64,000 bases of DNA, taken from positions 97,797,583-97,861,582 of the forward strand of contig JAKGHH010000003.1 of assembly GCA_022828595.1 (NCBI GenBank), written 5' to 3'. Shown piece by piece: positions 1 through 13,628 of the stretch (the stretch's first letter is position 1; every line of letters begins with the position of its first letter). The notes below the pieces were generated by a model that had not been told where the DNA came from, made no database searches, and saw only the letters and a list, made by a program, of their open reading frames with translations. The position numbers were made by a program, and so were the translations under genes. Source of the stretch: Nelumbo lutea (taxonomy: Eukaryota > Streptophyta > Magnoliopsida > Proteales > Nelumbonaceae).

Positions 1-59
1 GGTCTAACTTTTACATAGACCTTCCAATAAAAACTAGCCACATAATCCTAAATGACTTT

Positions 60-1230
60 GGGGGGGTGCTAAATAGAAGATTAATTCCATTCGAGAAATA
101 GAACATAGAACAAACACAAAGCAAGCATGACAAAAACAAATTACAGCTACTAACTTAAAACAAGATAGACACTACTTAAAACTAAAGTCATCCAAGACAT
201 AGTTAGAAATCCATAGAGGGGTTTTATCTAGCCATTCAAAAGACAAAAATAAATCCCATCCCCATGGGCAATAAGGTGAGCAAGTCTTATTGAGGGATCT
301 ATTCACAAAAGAGAAAGAGACAAGAAAATATTTAGTCAGTTCTAGACAATCCAAGATTAGGAGTTGCACTTCAGACGCACAACCACAATGAGAAGAAGAC
401 AACCAAGAGATGATTAATTTGTTATCACTTTCTAGGATTGCATTTGATAGCTTCAAAGATTTTGCTAGCTTCAGGCCTTCAAAAATTGCAATAGTTTTAT
501 CTTGAAATGGGGATAAAGCAGAACTAAGACCACCCTTGGAAGCAACAAAATAACCCTCACAATCATAGATAATTAAACCAAAAGCAACCTTTCCTTCCCT
601 AACAAAAGCTCAATCCACACTGATCTTCATCCAATTCTAGGGTGTGGGGGGGACCAATGGCTTGGGGAGTCACTATCAACCTTAGAATGGGGCAGTGTTG
701 GTGATGGTGAAACTACCAGACTTTGAAGATCTCGCATCTGATTCTGTACCTGCTGATAACATTAAAAGGATTTGCATTAAAACCATTGAAAACAATGTCA
801 TTTATCATTAGCCAAATATTCCATAGCATTATAGTTGAATACAAGAGTAAATCCTCATTTCTTTCTTTAATAGAAGAACACTTAGTGAACTAGCCTTCGA
901 GCCAAGTCGTAAAATCAAGGTGACCAATCACAGGAGGGAACACTAGTCCCAACGAACTCCCAAACCAACATCTGTAGACAGAATCACAAGTGTAAAGAGC
1001 ACGAAGGACTGACTCTTGATGTTGGATATAAATTGGACACAAGTCCTTAAAAAGAATTTTTTTTTTTTTAACTAGACTTTGCTTAACAACTATTGCATTC
1101 AAACAAGCTTTCCAAAGAAAAATTTTTATCTTCGGGATAGCTTTTAAGTTCTAGATAATAGTCCACAGCTTTTTGTCACTCTAAGCTTGAGTTATACCTA
1201 CATTTAATTGCTTTTTTCTTTTACAGAAAA
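60..1230 (-). mobile_element. Decayed LINE 3' part (zf-RVT and RNase H domains)
   Basis: Read on the minus strand, this is the 3' coding part of a plant L1-type LINE. At about 890-1102 is the zinc-binding region that follows the reverse transcriptase (pattern LCP..-HQES-LRALYTC, one expected Cys lost). At about 770-860 comes a W-IW-N--F-G segment. At about 172-640 is the RNase H-like domain, with a W-K-SVD start, a G--V/A-FGL--YD strand and an ESDNKL motif. A stop codon follows the first catalytic Asp region and the frame shifts more than once, so it is a pseudogene. No poly(A) tail is visible because the element runs off the window start. A cellular RNase H-like gene of the same fold is the alternative, but the order zf-RVT then RNase H is that of a LINE. 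Confidence 0.7.
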
Positions 1231-2600
1231 ATAAGTAGACTAGACATTAAAACGACATTTCCTATCCAAGGTCATACTAGCCTGTCTTCTTACTCAAAAT
1301 GGGGAATCTTGATTGCTAAAATTTTATAGGAATTGAAGGTATAAAAGAAATAGCCACTAAGTGAACATCCCAATCCATAGTACTTGGACAGAACAAACTT
1401 TTGAGGCAATTAAGCTTATTGGTCTTGGTCCTATTATTCTGAAGGATGGAAATCCCAAAACCCAAGGGTCATCCCAAATTGAAATCTCCCTACTTGAACC
1501 TATAGCCTAGCACACACCTTTTGACAGTACTAGCACCCAATTTTTGCTCGATCCCTTCACCATACCTCTTTGTACTATACTCTCAAACCCCAAAACTTGG
1601 AACCACAACTAGATCAAATTGAAACTTTATAAAGCAAAAAATCTCTCTTTTAACACAATCTATAGGATAAATGAAAACCTCAAGATCAACGTCAATGTCT
1701 AATCGATTGGCCTACAGACTTAGAAAGTTATAAATTAGTCACACACTCACCAGTCATCACGCTAACTTCCTTTCTCATGGCCTTGATCCAACATATCTAT
1801 TATCCCAAGATCACTAAGATATAATCAACTAAAGAATCCCACCGCAAGTCTATAACAAGCAACATTGAAAGCGCCAAAATTCTATTCCAATGATCCTGAT
1901 TTAGAAACCTAGATTAACCATTTCTCTTTTAGATTAGAACCATTCGCTTGACTCCTCACCTTAATTCATGCCCATCCGCCAAATTTCATTCTAAAACTCC
2001 CATGTTTGATCCACCACCATGCTTAGATTCTATTTTAGCAAATCTTATTGATTAAATCTTATCATCAATTTTTTCAATTTCATTCGATCAATCAAACCTC
2101 ATCACTGTATTTAGAAACCAAAAAAACCCTAGAACATCAAATTTCACGACCAAATTCTTCCATTTGACTATTAAAAAAGTGAGATTCTATTTCAAAATGC
2201 CTCATCAACAGATAAACCATTGTCCCAAACCAAATCTGTCAATATAAACCTCTGATCAAAGATCCACCATTTCCATCAGATTCAGGACATTCAACCGTTA
2301 AATTTCAGTTCAAAAATCCCCCGTTTAACCCTTCATCAAATAAAGATTTTATTTTAGTAAACCTCATTAATTCGAACTTGTCAGCTATATATGTCCATCA
2401 TCCCGTCCCTATTAGACCAATCAAACCTCATCATTGTGTTTAAAGACCCAAAAAACCCCTAGCATGTCAAATTTCACTATCTGATTCACCTATTTGATCG
2501 TTAAACTAGAAAGATGTCATTTTAACGTGACAGATTGAATCACCACCTCATTTGTCCCAACCTGAAACCTCAAAAGGGTGATGGCTGATGTCATATTCAT
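1231..2600. other. Non-coding stretch, probably part of a long LTR
   Basis: No gene is seen. The sequence is pyrimidine-biased on the plus strand and carries an imperfect direct duplication: about 2027-2190 is repeated at about 2347-2520 (shared blocks include atcaaacctcatca and tcaaatttcac). Such internal duplications are common in long plant LTRs, and a retrotransposon leader follows downstream near 3730. I infer, without being able to set the left end, that it belongs to that LTR. Confidence 0.4.
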
Positions 2601-3900
2601 TTTTGACATGTTCAAAGACCTAGACCAATGAAATTGAACCTAATAAATCAAAAAATCCCAAAAACCCAAAGATACCCCCACTTAAAACTAAGAAAAGACA
2701 AAAACCACTTTTAAAAGTTTATTAAACATTTTTTGTCATCGTTAGGCCCAAATACGGGACTGCAACATCCGACATACCCCAAGATCCTTTTGGACACACA
2801 AAACCTATGAAGCCACCTCCAAATCGAAGACAACCTTTCACCAAAGAGGAAAACTTAATTAATCACCACTCTCTTTGAAAAACCCTTGTTCATTCTCTTG
2901 TAAAAACTTTTTTGAATCCCAAGCCTTGTGATTGGACGAATTTCAGAATTCCCCCCCCTTCATTTCTCTATAAATATTGATTCGACTCGAGCTCAAGGGA
3001 GGAAAATAGAGGAAACTAGAAAGAGAGGGAAATCTAAAAGAGAAGAATAGGAGAAAAAAAACAATTTCCCCAACCTCTATAACGTCTCCATTTTACTTGA
3101 AATCCCAAAGTCCTTGAAGATCAAACTTCAAATCCCCCCCTCTATTTTCAACTACAAGATTTAAAACCAAAATGTGCATCATCCATCTAGTATTCCATTC
3201 AAATTTCTTTGAACTTGTTCCCCTTGCTGGAAAACTTCCGTCAAGGTTGTACACGAGAGGTAAGTCTCTCATTCCATCATTTTTTCTAAGTTTGAATTTG
3301 TAAATCTTTATTTTCAGCTTAATTCTAGGTTGCTTGAGGTCCAGAAACCGTGGGAAACTTGGATTCCCAATTTCATCCAAATTGAGAAAAAGATGAAGAA
3401 TGCGAGGGTCTTAGGGAAATCAATACCTAAGATATGATAACATCACTTCAAATCAATTCTGGGTAAGGTTGGGAGTATTTTCGCCTGATTTTTGGAGCTC
3501 TGAGCTATTATTTTTATTTTTTTTCTTTTGTAGAGCCTAGCCAACTCCAGCATTGGGATGTTGCATTAGCTTGGAAAGAGGGGTGCCTAACACATTCTCT
3601 CTGAAAATCCATTGGATTCAAAGTCTCTCGGTTAGGTGTATTTCCTGATAGAGAACGAAGTTACTATCAAAACAAGTAAATCGATTTCTAAATCTAAAAA
3701 TGAGGGCCCATTTCTTCTAAAAAATGGGTGGCGACTCCATTTCTTTGAGCAGGGCATGAGCTTTTTAGAACTCACAACTAGCGACTCCATTGGGAACTTT
3801 AGGACCTTTACCGTGTGTTGTTTAGGCTTAGTTTCGTGCCTATTTGTTTTGCGTTGGTAAGATTAAAAATTGTAGGAATGCGATTCAAAATCATATCCCA
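2601..3900 (+). mobile_element. LTR 3' end and leader of a degraded LTR retrotransposon
   Basis: A TATA-like ctataaata at about 2969-2977 is followed by an A/G-rich transcribed-looking region. At 3729-3745 is tggcgactccatt, and at about 3780 a second gcgactccattggga. This motif resembles the leader or primer-binding segment that directly follows the 5' LTR of many plant Ty3/gypsy elements. No gag or pol follows: 3900-4160 holds nothing recognisable and LINE sequence then begins on the other strand. The element is therefore only a 5' remnant, with the LTR start unresolved. Confidence 0.45.
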
Positions 3901-4168
3901 GTGTGGCTAGACACAATAGAGTTACCCAACTTGCTTCTAAATCATGTTTCAATGGTGCTTAGCCTAATAAACATCCCTTACTTGTTGAAGTTGCTCCTAG
4001 TTTAGTCCCATTGTAACCTAGCACATGAAAATCATAGCTTCTTTCATCTCAATCGCAACCTAGAATGGAGGCTATAAATTGACTCAAGTCTTTAGGATGG
4101 TCAACCTTTGGAATGAAAGCTATAAAAGTCAGGTTCATATCCTTTAGGATTCTACCCTCAAAGAATAA

Positions 4169-5995
4169 CTATTTCATTGAAGCTTTTACATCTCCCCCAG
4201 TTACCTTCCAAATTAAAAAAAAAAAGTGATTTAGAAAATCATCAGGTCTAAGGACTTTACTAGGGTTCATTTGGAAAAGCACCTCTATTATTTCTTCACC
4301 AGATACTTCTCTTTTTAGAGTTTCCAAATCACCATTTTCAATAACCCTATTAAGCCACTCAAGGGATTGGTCCAGGTCTTGGGGATTTGAAGAGATTAAG
4401 AGATAGTTGAAATAGTCTTTAAAAAGCTGAGGGGAAAGATACAGTACAACAGTAAAAGTGAATGTGAAAAACAATCATAGGACAGCAAGAAACTTTCTCC
4501 TAAGTTTGTGTGTCAAAATGGGTTCGTCAACAACAATGATAACAAACAAACAATTAAGCCAAATAATAGAAAAAATGCAAATAGCAGCCACCACACAATA
4601 GAACAATTGAATTTTTACATGAAAAACCCCCAAATCGAGGAAAAACCATGGGACCTATAGTCTGTAAAAGTCTTCCACTAATTTGAAAATTAATGGGTAC
4701 AACAGTCTTCTCTAATTGCAGATAAAGGCTTACAAATATCAATGAAATAATCCTTACCTCACAAGTACAACATTAGCATCACCGAATGTAAGGTAGATAC
4801 AACAAAAATAAAGGTCTAGATCTCACCAAGTTGTTGTAAATCTGAAATGAGAAGTAGAAGAAGGAAGAATTAACAAATCTGAACTGGAGTGGGATTCTTA
4901 ATTCCAACACTTAATCTCATCAAGAATAGGCTTGAAAACACATCCGAACTTGGCCTTGAATGGAATAGGAACCATTTCTTTCTTCTCTTCTTCTTAAAAC
5001 TCAAAACCCAGAAAACCCTTAGTTCTCTTTTGTTTTTCCTCGTTCGTGTCTTACTACGGTGGTTACGAATGAGAGCATACCAAATAAAAAAAGGTGTGAG
5101 CCTTTTTGGATTCCACAATACGGCTCCTTTTGGGAGCATGAAAAAGTGGGGTGGGCCCCTTATATGGGTTGGACCCACACCCAACAAAACTTACTCTTTT
5201 TTCCTTGATTCTCTTCCTAATTACTCATACAGTTTTTAATTATTATATTCTATTTTCCAATCTTCTATCCATCGTGACATGATGAAAGAACCTAGTATTT
5301 CTATCCCCCTACTAAGCCAATTGTACATTGACTTCTGTGCCCATAACACCTCCTTTCTTTTCAGCCAAGTGTCTAAATTGTCTTCACACTTTTTTATATT
5401 TTCTATTGAAGTGTTGTCCTTTACTTTCAAGGCCATGTGAAGCTCAACTTGAACTTCCTCTATCATTTTACTAAGCTGCTCAAATTCTGATTTATTCACT
5501 TTTTTAGATCATTCTTCAATTGCATTTCTTTCATAGAGGGACTTGTCTAGATCTTACAGTCTCCTTCCTCTGACTTCCTCTACTACTTTCTCACAACTTT
5601 CATGTGAACTCCACATTTCCTCATATCTAAAGGGCCTTCTACATTTACCACAGAGAGGGTTTGAATCTAGAATTTTTGAAAGATTGTTTGACCAAGCTAA
5701 GCTAGATCTCTTGTTCCACCAAGTAAATTTTGGGCCAAAGCTTTTAATGCACTCTAGACGCAACACATTTATTAAATGATTATTCCGTTGAAACTCTCAT
5801 TGTTTAATTTCCATGCCACCAAGTTTATCATTCCAACTTAAAACAAAGCTAAAATCTCCTATACACAGCCAAGGTCCAATCACAGATGAAGCTAAGCTCA
5901 ACTAGGCCTGAAAGAGATTACCTAACACAATCTGGTTAGGGTAGTCTCGAATAATCCATTGCTTCACTTGAATGGAAGATGATTTCCTCCGATTA
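4169..5995 (-). mobile_element. Decayed LINE: endonuclease to start of reverse transcriptase
   Basis: On the minus strand three blocks of an L1-type ORF2 follow each other. About 5995-5780 is the end of the APE-type endonuclease, with a GPWLCIGDFSFV strand and a DK-GG turn. 5766-5554 carries the FTWWNKR motif near the endonuclease C-terminus. 5499-5236 is the linker with a KEVLWAQKS--WLSRG motif. 4474-4169 is the RT entry segment (VSGEEI--VLFQMNPSK...PD-F---FF). Stops and frameshifts separate the blocks. Between the linker and the RT entry lie about 760 bp where only a couple of hundred are expected, so something has inserted at about 4500-5230; I could not define its ends. The original coding strand is that of the LINE at 60-1230, but the two are not contiguous. 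Confidence 0.7.
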
Positions 5996-6766
5996 TAGTG
6001 ATGTTTGAACAAAGACGTCTTCTCTTTCTCTCTCTCTCTCTTCTTCTTCTTCTTTAATTCCCTATTTTTTTTGCAATTGTACCTTAGAACCCACCCGCTC
6101 CATCCCTCTCTTCTTCTTCTTCTAGATTTACCTCATCAGTTGGGGAAACCCAAAAGAGCCATCATGAAAAAAGGAGGTAGGGTTTGTCTTAACTATTGTT
6201 AACTCTCAATCTTTTTTTAGATGGCATGGCAAATTTTTATTGGAAGGTGGACTGAAGGGTCCATAGAATGGAGCTTGATTTTATACATCATCTTTGTTTT
6301 TTTTTTGCCTTTATAAATCTATTCTTCCATTACTATGGTAGTTTTATGCCCTTTTCATCCAAATCTCATAGGTTGAAAGCATATGCTTATAAAATTTGTT
6401 TTAATTTATTAATAGGCTTAAAAATGTCAAAAGATAATATATAACTATTTTATAAAGTCATTTTGTGCCTAAAATATATTAAGTTTTTTTTGTTCACGCT
6501 CTAATCTAAAATGTGGATTTGATTTTATTATTGGACTTACGCTTAGTAGAAGTGGCTTTAGCCCATAGAGGCAGCTAGACATTGTTAGTGGGTTAGCGAT
6601 GATAGGGTACATGTGCAAGCCTATAGGCATTCACTACATGGAGAGCCTGCCCTTTGGGTGCACTTTTTGTTTTTCTTTTTTAAATGATAAATAATATAAG
6701 AAAAATAACCCATATATTTAAAGAACACATCATTTTTAAAAATCTTGAGAATTTTACTCGTTTTTG
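5996..6766. other. Spacer with CT/TTC-rich microsatellites
   Basis: No gene is seen. Short tct/ttc runs lie at about 6020-6055 and 6107-6122; the rest is AT-rich without recognisable structure. Confidence 0.6.
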
Positions 6767-6767
6767 G

Positions 6768-7825
6768 GGGGAAAATTCCCGCTTAGTATCTTGTACTTTG
6801 GGCCTAGTGCCACTTTGGTTCCCGAACTTTAAAATGTGACAATTTAGTGCTCAAACCTTTAAAACATGATAATCTAGCACCTGTCGTTAACTATAGGGCT
6901 GTTCATAAGAAGGCCCAACTCGACCAAACTGACCAACCCGGATCGACCCAACCCGAGTCGGTCGGGTTTTCATCAGCATAGATCGGTTTCGGGTTGTACA
7001 AATTCATAAACCGATGATTCAGGTCGGTTTTGATTTTTTTGTGTGAAAATTAAAACCGATTCGAACTGAACCGACTTAGTTCCTACTCAACTAAAAGCTG
7101 AAATATCTGAAAATATATATTCCAATATATTTGTATGTATATTTTTGTTTATTTATATATATATATATATATATATTTAAAATACATATTTCAGTTTTAA
7201 ATATATTTTCAAAAAACTAGGTAGCCATAGGGGGCATGGATGAACTTAGAGTCGAAACCGGCCCAATCCGACTCAAACCGATCAGGTCTGTTTTGCTTAA
7301 TACTGAATCGGTTTCGGTTTCCATCTCAGGTAACCCAACCAAGTCGGGTCGGTTGGAAAAACCTCAATTAACCGACCCAACCCAATCCATGAACAACCCT
7401 AGTTAATTAGCTGTTAACCAACCATTAAGTGGCATTTGAAAAAGACATAAATGCCCTTCAAGTGTCATCTGATTTTCGTTATCAACAATCTAAACATTGA
7501 CAAAAATGAACAATCCCAAATCTTTGCCTTTTCCATTCAAGAAAGTTGGGGTCACGTTTGAGTGGGCATTCTAGTGACTCCAACATTCTTGAATAGGATT
7601 TGAGACTGTTAATTTTTTGTCAATGTTTGGATGGTTGTTAAAGAAAATTAGATGACATTCGAAGGACATTTGTATCTTTTTCAAATGCCACGTAACAACT
7701 AGTTAAAAATAGGTACTGGATTGTCATGTTTTGAAAATTCGGGTATTGAATTATCACATTTTAAAGTTCGGGGACCAAAATGGCACTAGACCCAAAGTAC
7801 AAGGTACTAATCGGGAATTTTCCCC
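6768..7825. mobile_element. Mutator-like foldback element with long terminal inverted repeats
   Basis: The left end, ggggaaaattcccg..., continues through cttgtactttgggcctagtgcc and a ttaaaatgtgacaattta block. The right end is the inverse of the same sequence, ending gggaattttcccc. The inverted repeats can be followed for about 120 bp each side (about 6768-6890 and 7700-7825). Long inverted repeats and no coding capacity suit a non-autonomous Mutator-like element. A target-site duplication could not be read because the right flank is a T-tract. Inside is a separate hAT MITE at 6894-7401. Confidence 0.65.
6894..7401. mobile_element. hAT MITE, TAGGG family (nested copy)
   Basis: The element begins tagggctgttcat and ends atgaacaacccta. 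The ends fit the hAT terminal rule Y-A-R-N-G. It is flanked by 8-bp duplications gttaacta (6886-6893) and gttaatta (7402-7409), differing at one base. The interior is a patchwork of cggttcgggtcggttt-like blocks around an AT-rich core with a (ta)n run, and has no ORF of note. It sits inside the foldback element at 6768-7825, so it inserted later. Confidence 0.8.
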
Positions 7826-10378
7826 TTTTTTTTTTTAATTGTAGAGTTGAGAAACAGAAGAAATTTCTAGAAAAATAAAATTTTCTTATGATTTTCAACA
7901 CACTAGTTAAAATTTGAGATTTCTTTTGAAACATAAATACCCCTATGTTTTATTAACATAAATACTCCAGGTAGAGGCGCGGCCACCTAAAAATTTTATT
8001 TACATTATTAAGGGGAGGTAAATCAAAACAGGGGAAGACGTAGCCTGTCTTCCCCAAAACCCAACAATAGAGCACACAACCTTGCCCTCTCATCCTAACC
8101 CAACACTAGGCTCAAAAAACAGAAAAATAAAAATCAATCATAAACAATCAAGACCATTAAATGGGGATCCAATTTATTCTATCATAGTTGAAACTCAATC
8201 TAAAATTAAAGTCGGATTGGATTGGGTTGAAAAACATGAACCCAATTTTAAGTTCGGCTTAGGTTAAGGCCAAGGCTTTGGACAAACCTCTCCTATATAA
8301 CCTAAATCCGACATGTTTATATGTAAATATAACAAATATATTGTATTATTAGTGAAGAGAGGCATGTGTTGAAAAAAAAAAAAATGGTCTGTTTTGAACA
8401 GGATTTGTTCTACAGGCTCGTCCCTCTATCCTTGAGTTCTAAGGAGATAGGAACCTAAATTAAATTCTATTGATGTCTGGGAACGTGGTATCCGTATTGT
8501 GTAGCCCCTTTCTATTTATAAAAAAAAAATTGGAAAATGTATATCTATTTGGTTATATATAATTTGCATTAGGTATATATTGGTTCTATTTTTTTCTTCA
8601 TTTTTTTTTGTTTTTCTCTTTTATCCTTTTTATAACACATAACTGATCACTACAGTCCACCTCTCTCCTAACTCGGGTTGTCCTAGGTAACCATTTTACA
8701 TTGATTCGGGTTTGACCCTTCTTGCTGGGTCCGTTCAAATTTTCACAAAAACCCCAAGCCGAACCCACCCAAGTTGCACTCTACTTTTCAATTGGTTCAA
8801 ATTTAAATTAAAAAAAAAAAGAAAAAACTTCTCTCTTCCTATTTATTTTTCTTTCTAAGAAAATCATTTCTCCTCTCTCTAATAATTTTATTCCCACCCC
8901 AAAACCCAACCTTTATTTTTATTTTTCTTGTTGTTAATGCATGCAGTTTTGTGCACCCTCGTATTTTAGGGTTCTACTACATCAAAGCATATTGCTTAGA
9001 CAAGATAGCTTTTCCCTCAAAATTTTGGCTTAATAAACTTCAATTTTGGACAATGTTACATTACATATTTTAGTCACAAAATCAAATTTAATTTCCTTCT
9101 TTAATTCAAAACACAAACCCAACATAAAGGCTTTTAGTATCTTATATTAGTCAGTGTCCCATTTAATCATGAACCAAACCCAATTTGATTCAAATAAAAT
9201 GAAAAACTCAACCAACCAACCGGTCTCCTACCCAACTTGATGTCACCTTCTGATTGCTTTGGGGGTTCAATATCGGGGTCAGGATAGTACTGATTTTAAT
9301 CCAATTAGACTTATATCCATAAAATGGTATCTTCTACATATCCTATTTTTGGCATGTACAGGGATGATGATGATGATGATGATACAGACTTGAATTCTCC
9401 ATTGGTTGGTTGAATTCAATACATGACATGTTTGGACCCCACACAAATGATATTAGAGGTATATTATCACTATGTTGACATCAAGTTGGGGAGACACTTT
9501 AGACATATTTGGACCAGCCAATGCTGGTCTCTATCAATCCAGCAATATAGGTGTCCATTTTAACAACTCTCTCATCACTATGGAGACAAATAACCCTTTT
9601 CCTTTGGCTGCTCGCTCTGCTCCAATAGTCCCTTTTGTGGTGGCTGTCGCTCAATTCTAAGTAGCCATTTTTGCAACAACTTTCACTTTGTTCAATAGTC
9701 TTTCTAACAAATGGGGTAAGCTCTAATACAAATTGTTATATACACCCCAAAAGCCACGATACCAATTGATATGTACTTGACTGATAGACAAAAACCATGA
9801 GACAGATTGAAAGACTTGAAACCAAAAAAATATAACTGTTAAAATGATAGTATATTCTAATTTATTTTTTATATGTCTAACATTATTTTATTGTTTTTCA
9901 TAGGAATGTAGCATCAATACGTTCCAAAAGGTATCTTAATACTACTCTCACCCAAACATACTTAATTTTGAAGTTTTAATGGGATTTAATGCATTATGAG
10001 TAGTATAATTGTATTTTACATGTTAATCTTTCATGGAAGGGAATGGTGAAATATAATTATGTAACCGACCCCATATACTTGATACAAAAGACTGATGGCA
10101 TGATTTCCTATAAATTCAAGATGACCCGCCTACTTCTCCCCATGTTTTATGCCTCACATAATCTAATAAATAAAACAATATGGTGAAAAATAAATGAGAT
10201 AAGTAGATTGCACTATACTTCAGAATTCTGAGTTCCACTGCCGACATACAGTAATACAATGGAGTTTAGATTTGTGGGAATGGACTGAACAGTAAAAACC
10301 CCAAAATAAAATACGGTGTCAAATTAATTAGTATGTAAGATGTAAACACCATTTTTAAAAAGTAAATAAATTCGTGAT
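7826..10378. other. Intergenic spacer, no gene recognised
   Basis: AT-rich sequence with long A or T runs. A (gat)n/(atg)n microsatellite of about seven units is at 9361-9382. A 62-codon open frame at 9472-9660 has no motif I recognise and is probably chance. No transposon ends could be assigned. Confidence 0.6.
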
Positions 10379-10676
10379 CAAGGTTCAAAATATCAATACG
10401 CCTGATACGCCGATAGAGGCGTATCGAGTAGTATTTTTAGTTTTTTTTTTTTTTTCAAATCCAGTTTAGAGGGTCTGGGTTAAGGTCCACCCTTGAACCG
10501 GATCAAGCAGTATCAATAGTTTTTTTTTTTTTTCAAATCCAATTTAGAGGGTCTGGTTTAAGGTCCGTCCACCCCTGAACCGGTCAAAACCCCAATACAC
10601 CCTCTATAGGGACATATCGGAAAGCTCCCGATATGATACGTATCTGTCGATACGGGCCGATACTTTGAACCTTGCC
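10379..10676. mobile_element. hAT-like MITE, CAAGGTTCAAA family, with internal duplication
   Basis: The ends are caaggttcaaaatatcaata on the left and gatactttgaaccttg on the right, inverted to each other. The same ends recur at 33426-33674 and 34815-35023, where 8-bp target duplications are clear; here they are not. An internal 78-bp block (poly-T, caaatcc, agagggtctgg, accgg) is tandemly duplicated, with starts near 10440 and 10518. Confidence 0.65.
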
Positions 10677-11176
10677 CGTCGTGATAGCTAGGCTTAAACA
10701 AATCACCACCCATCTGACAAAAATGATGTAATCCTTCCACATGCCAAGTCAGACGCCAACTCAAATAGGCTCCATCTTCACTAAATGTTAGATGGTAATC
10801 CAATCGGATCCTATGAGGTTGCAGGCCACCAGATTGGATCCATATCTTGTATTGTAAAAACTAAAAAGACCATCTAGATACCAATTCATAACGGTCGACA
10901 ACCCATACCAGTTGAGACTATGTCAATGGGTCGGGTTGAACAGTAAATCCGGCTTGATGCGATCCTATTAAGGTTAGGTCTATTTAGGTATAGGATCAGG
11001 TTGGGGTTTTGATTCTGGTTCGGGTTTTGACTGATCCACCCCATCAAGTCTTCATACCCTATACCCTAGGTATTTTGTGATTTGTTGGTTTCTAACTTCA
11101 TAACCTTAAAAGTTTAGAATTTTTTTCATGCCTATTTTGGTTTTACTTCTTTCAATGATGGAGAAGCTAACATCTT
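10677..11176. other. Intergenic spacer
   Basis: No gene is seen. A gggtcgggtt/cgggttttgac-rich patch at about 10925-11040 resembles the interior of the TAGGG-family hAT MITEs, but no matching ends could be placed. Confidence 0.5.
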
Positions 11177-11620
11177 AGAACCTACAATGCAATTTCCAAC
11201 TTAAATTAATGGTTTTAAGTTTTGAAAATGTGTTATAAAAGGTTTTAATAATGTATAAAATGACATTTTAGAACCCATGGTTTTTAAAACCGGATCAGAC
11301 CATGGATCGAAAAAACCAGGAACTAATCCGTTTTACTCTAGAATCATTATTTTCCTTAAAATCGTTGATTTGGTCAGTAAAACGCTAACCTAAGCAGTTG
11401 AACCGTTCAATGATTTAGCCAATTTTTATTTTTTTATTAATTTTTTTGTCAGAATGGGCTGTCTGTTCGTTCGGTTCAAACGATCGAACAATTTGACCCA
11501 AAAACCAGACCTCTCATCGATTTATCGTCTGATTTGATTTTAAAAAACCTTGTTAGGACCCATAAATCAATTTCCAACTTAAATTAATGGTTTTAAGTTT
11601 TCAAAATGTGTTGTACAAAA
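11177..11620. repeat. Short tandem duplication split by a hAT MITE
   Basis: A block starting tagaacctacaatgcaattt at about 11177 recurs from about 11555 (ggacccataaatcaatttcc...), including aacttaaattaatggtttta. The second unit is interrupted near its start by the MITE at 11276-11552. Removing the MITE leaves two adjacent units of roughly 95 bp. Confidence 0.65.
11276..11552. mobile_element. hAT-like MITE, CAWGGTTTTTAAAA family
   Basis: The left end is catggtttttaaaaccgg and the right end is the inverse, ...ttttaaaaaaccttg. It is flanked by 8-bp duplications ttagaacc (11268-11275) and ttaggacc (11553-11560), differing at one base. It is 277 bp with no coding. Degenerate relatives without readable ends occur near 18520-18660 and 29297-29480. 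Confidence 0.7.
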
Positions 11621-12812
<1,192 letters not shown>

Positions 12813-13628
12813 TGATGCTTTTTTTATCAGGAACTCTGTTTTTTGTGATCTGGGTTGTTCATATTTTCTTTTTGGAGAGTTTGTGTATTCGTGAGCTTCA
12901 CACATTTTCTTTGATTGGTATGCTTCACGCATTTTGCCTTGATTCTTCCCGTCATGGAGTGTCTGTTTTCTTTTGCGCTGCTTATTGGGTTTAGTAAAGT
13001 AGGAGGTTTAGGTAGGTTTCAGAAATCAGTTTAATTGTTAGAGATCTGAAGGTATTCAAGTGGAGTGCTTTTTACTATATTGGTTCCGCGTGGTATTCTC
13101 ACTTGTCATTTTGATCTGTATCTGAATGCAAATCGGGGGTGGTGTATCGTTTTCCACTATTAGGCTCTATTAATTATTTTATTTGTTCTCGTTATTGGCT
13201 CCTCTTTAGGATTAGGTCGATTACGATTTGATTTATCTTGTCTAGCAGTAGATCTTGATCAAAGATAGCTGCTTATGATGGCTTACTCTGTTTTGGGTGA
13301 GAGTTGCTTCGTAAAGACTTTTCTGTGGCATTTTGTGTGGAATTTATCCATCTGGTGCATGATGAAGATCCAGATCTGAAGAATCTGGGTTTCATGTACC
13401 AAAGTGATAGACTAATGGTGTATGTGTTTTGAAGTATAAATTTTTTTCTGGTGCCAAGCATTTGGCACAGATTTTCATATTGGTTTACTGTCTAGGTTGT
13501 AAACAGTTTTGGCTGTTTTATGTTAGCTTCTTTCCATGGTCATATTGCTTCATGGAGCTCTGGAACTGATTGTTAGGAAGGTGATATAGAAACTATAGAT
13601 TGCTGGATGACTATGCGTACTTTCCTAT

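Noticed and set aside
4889..5239. 116-codon plus-strand frame within the interrupted LINE
   Set aside because: Overlaps an equally long minus frame and reads Leu/Phe-rich without a domain; likely part of an undefined insertion.
9472..9660. Possible small secreted protein
   Set aside because: No signal peptide, no family, only 62 codons in AT-rich spacer.
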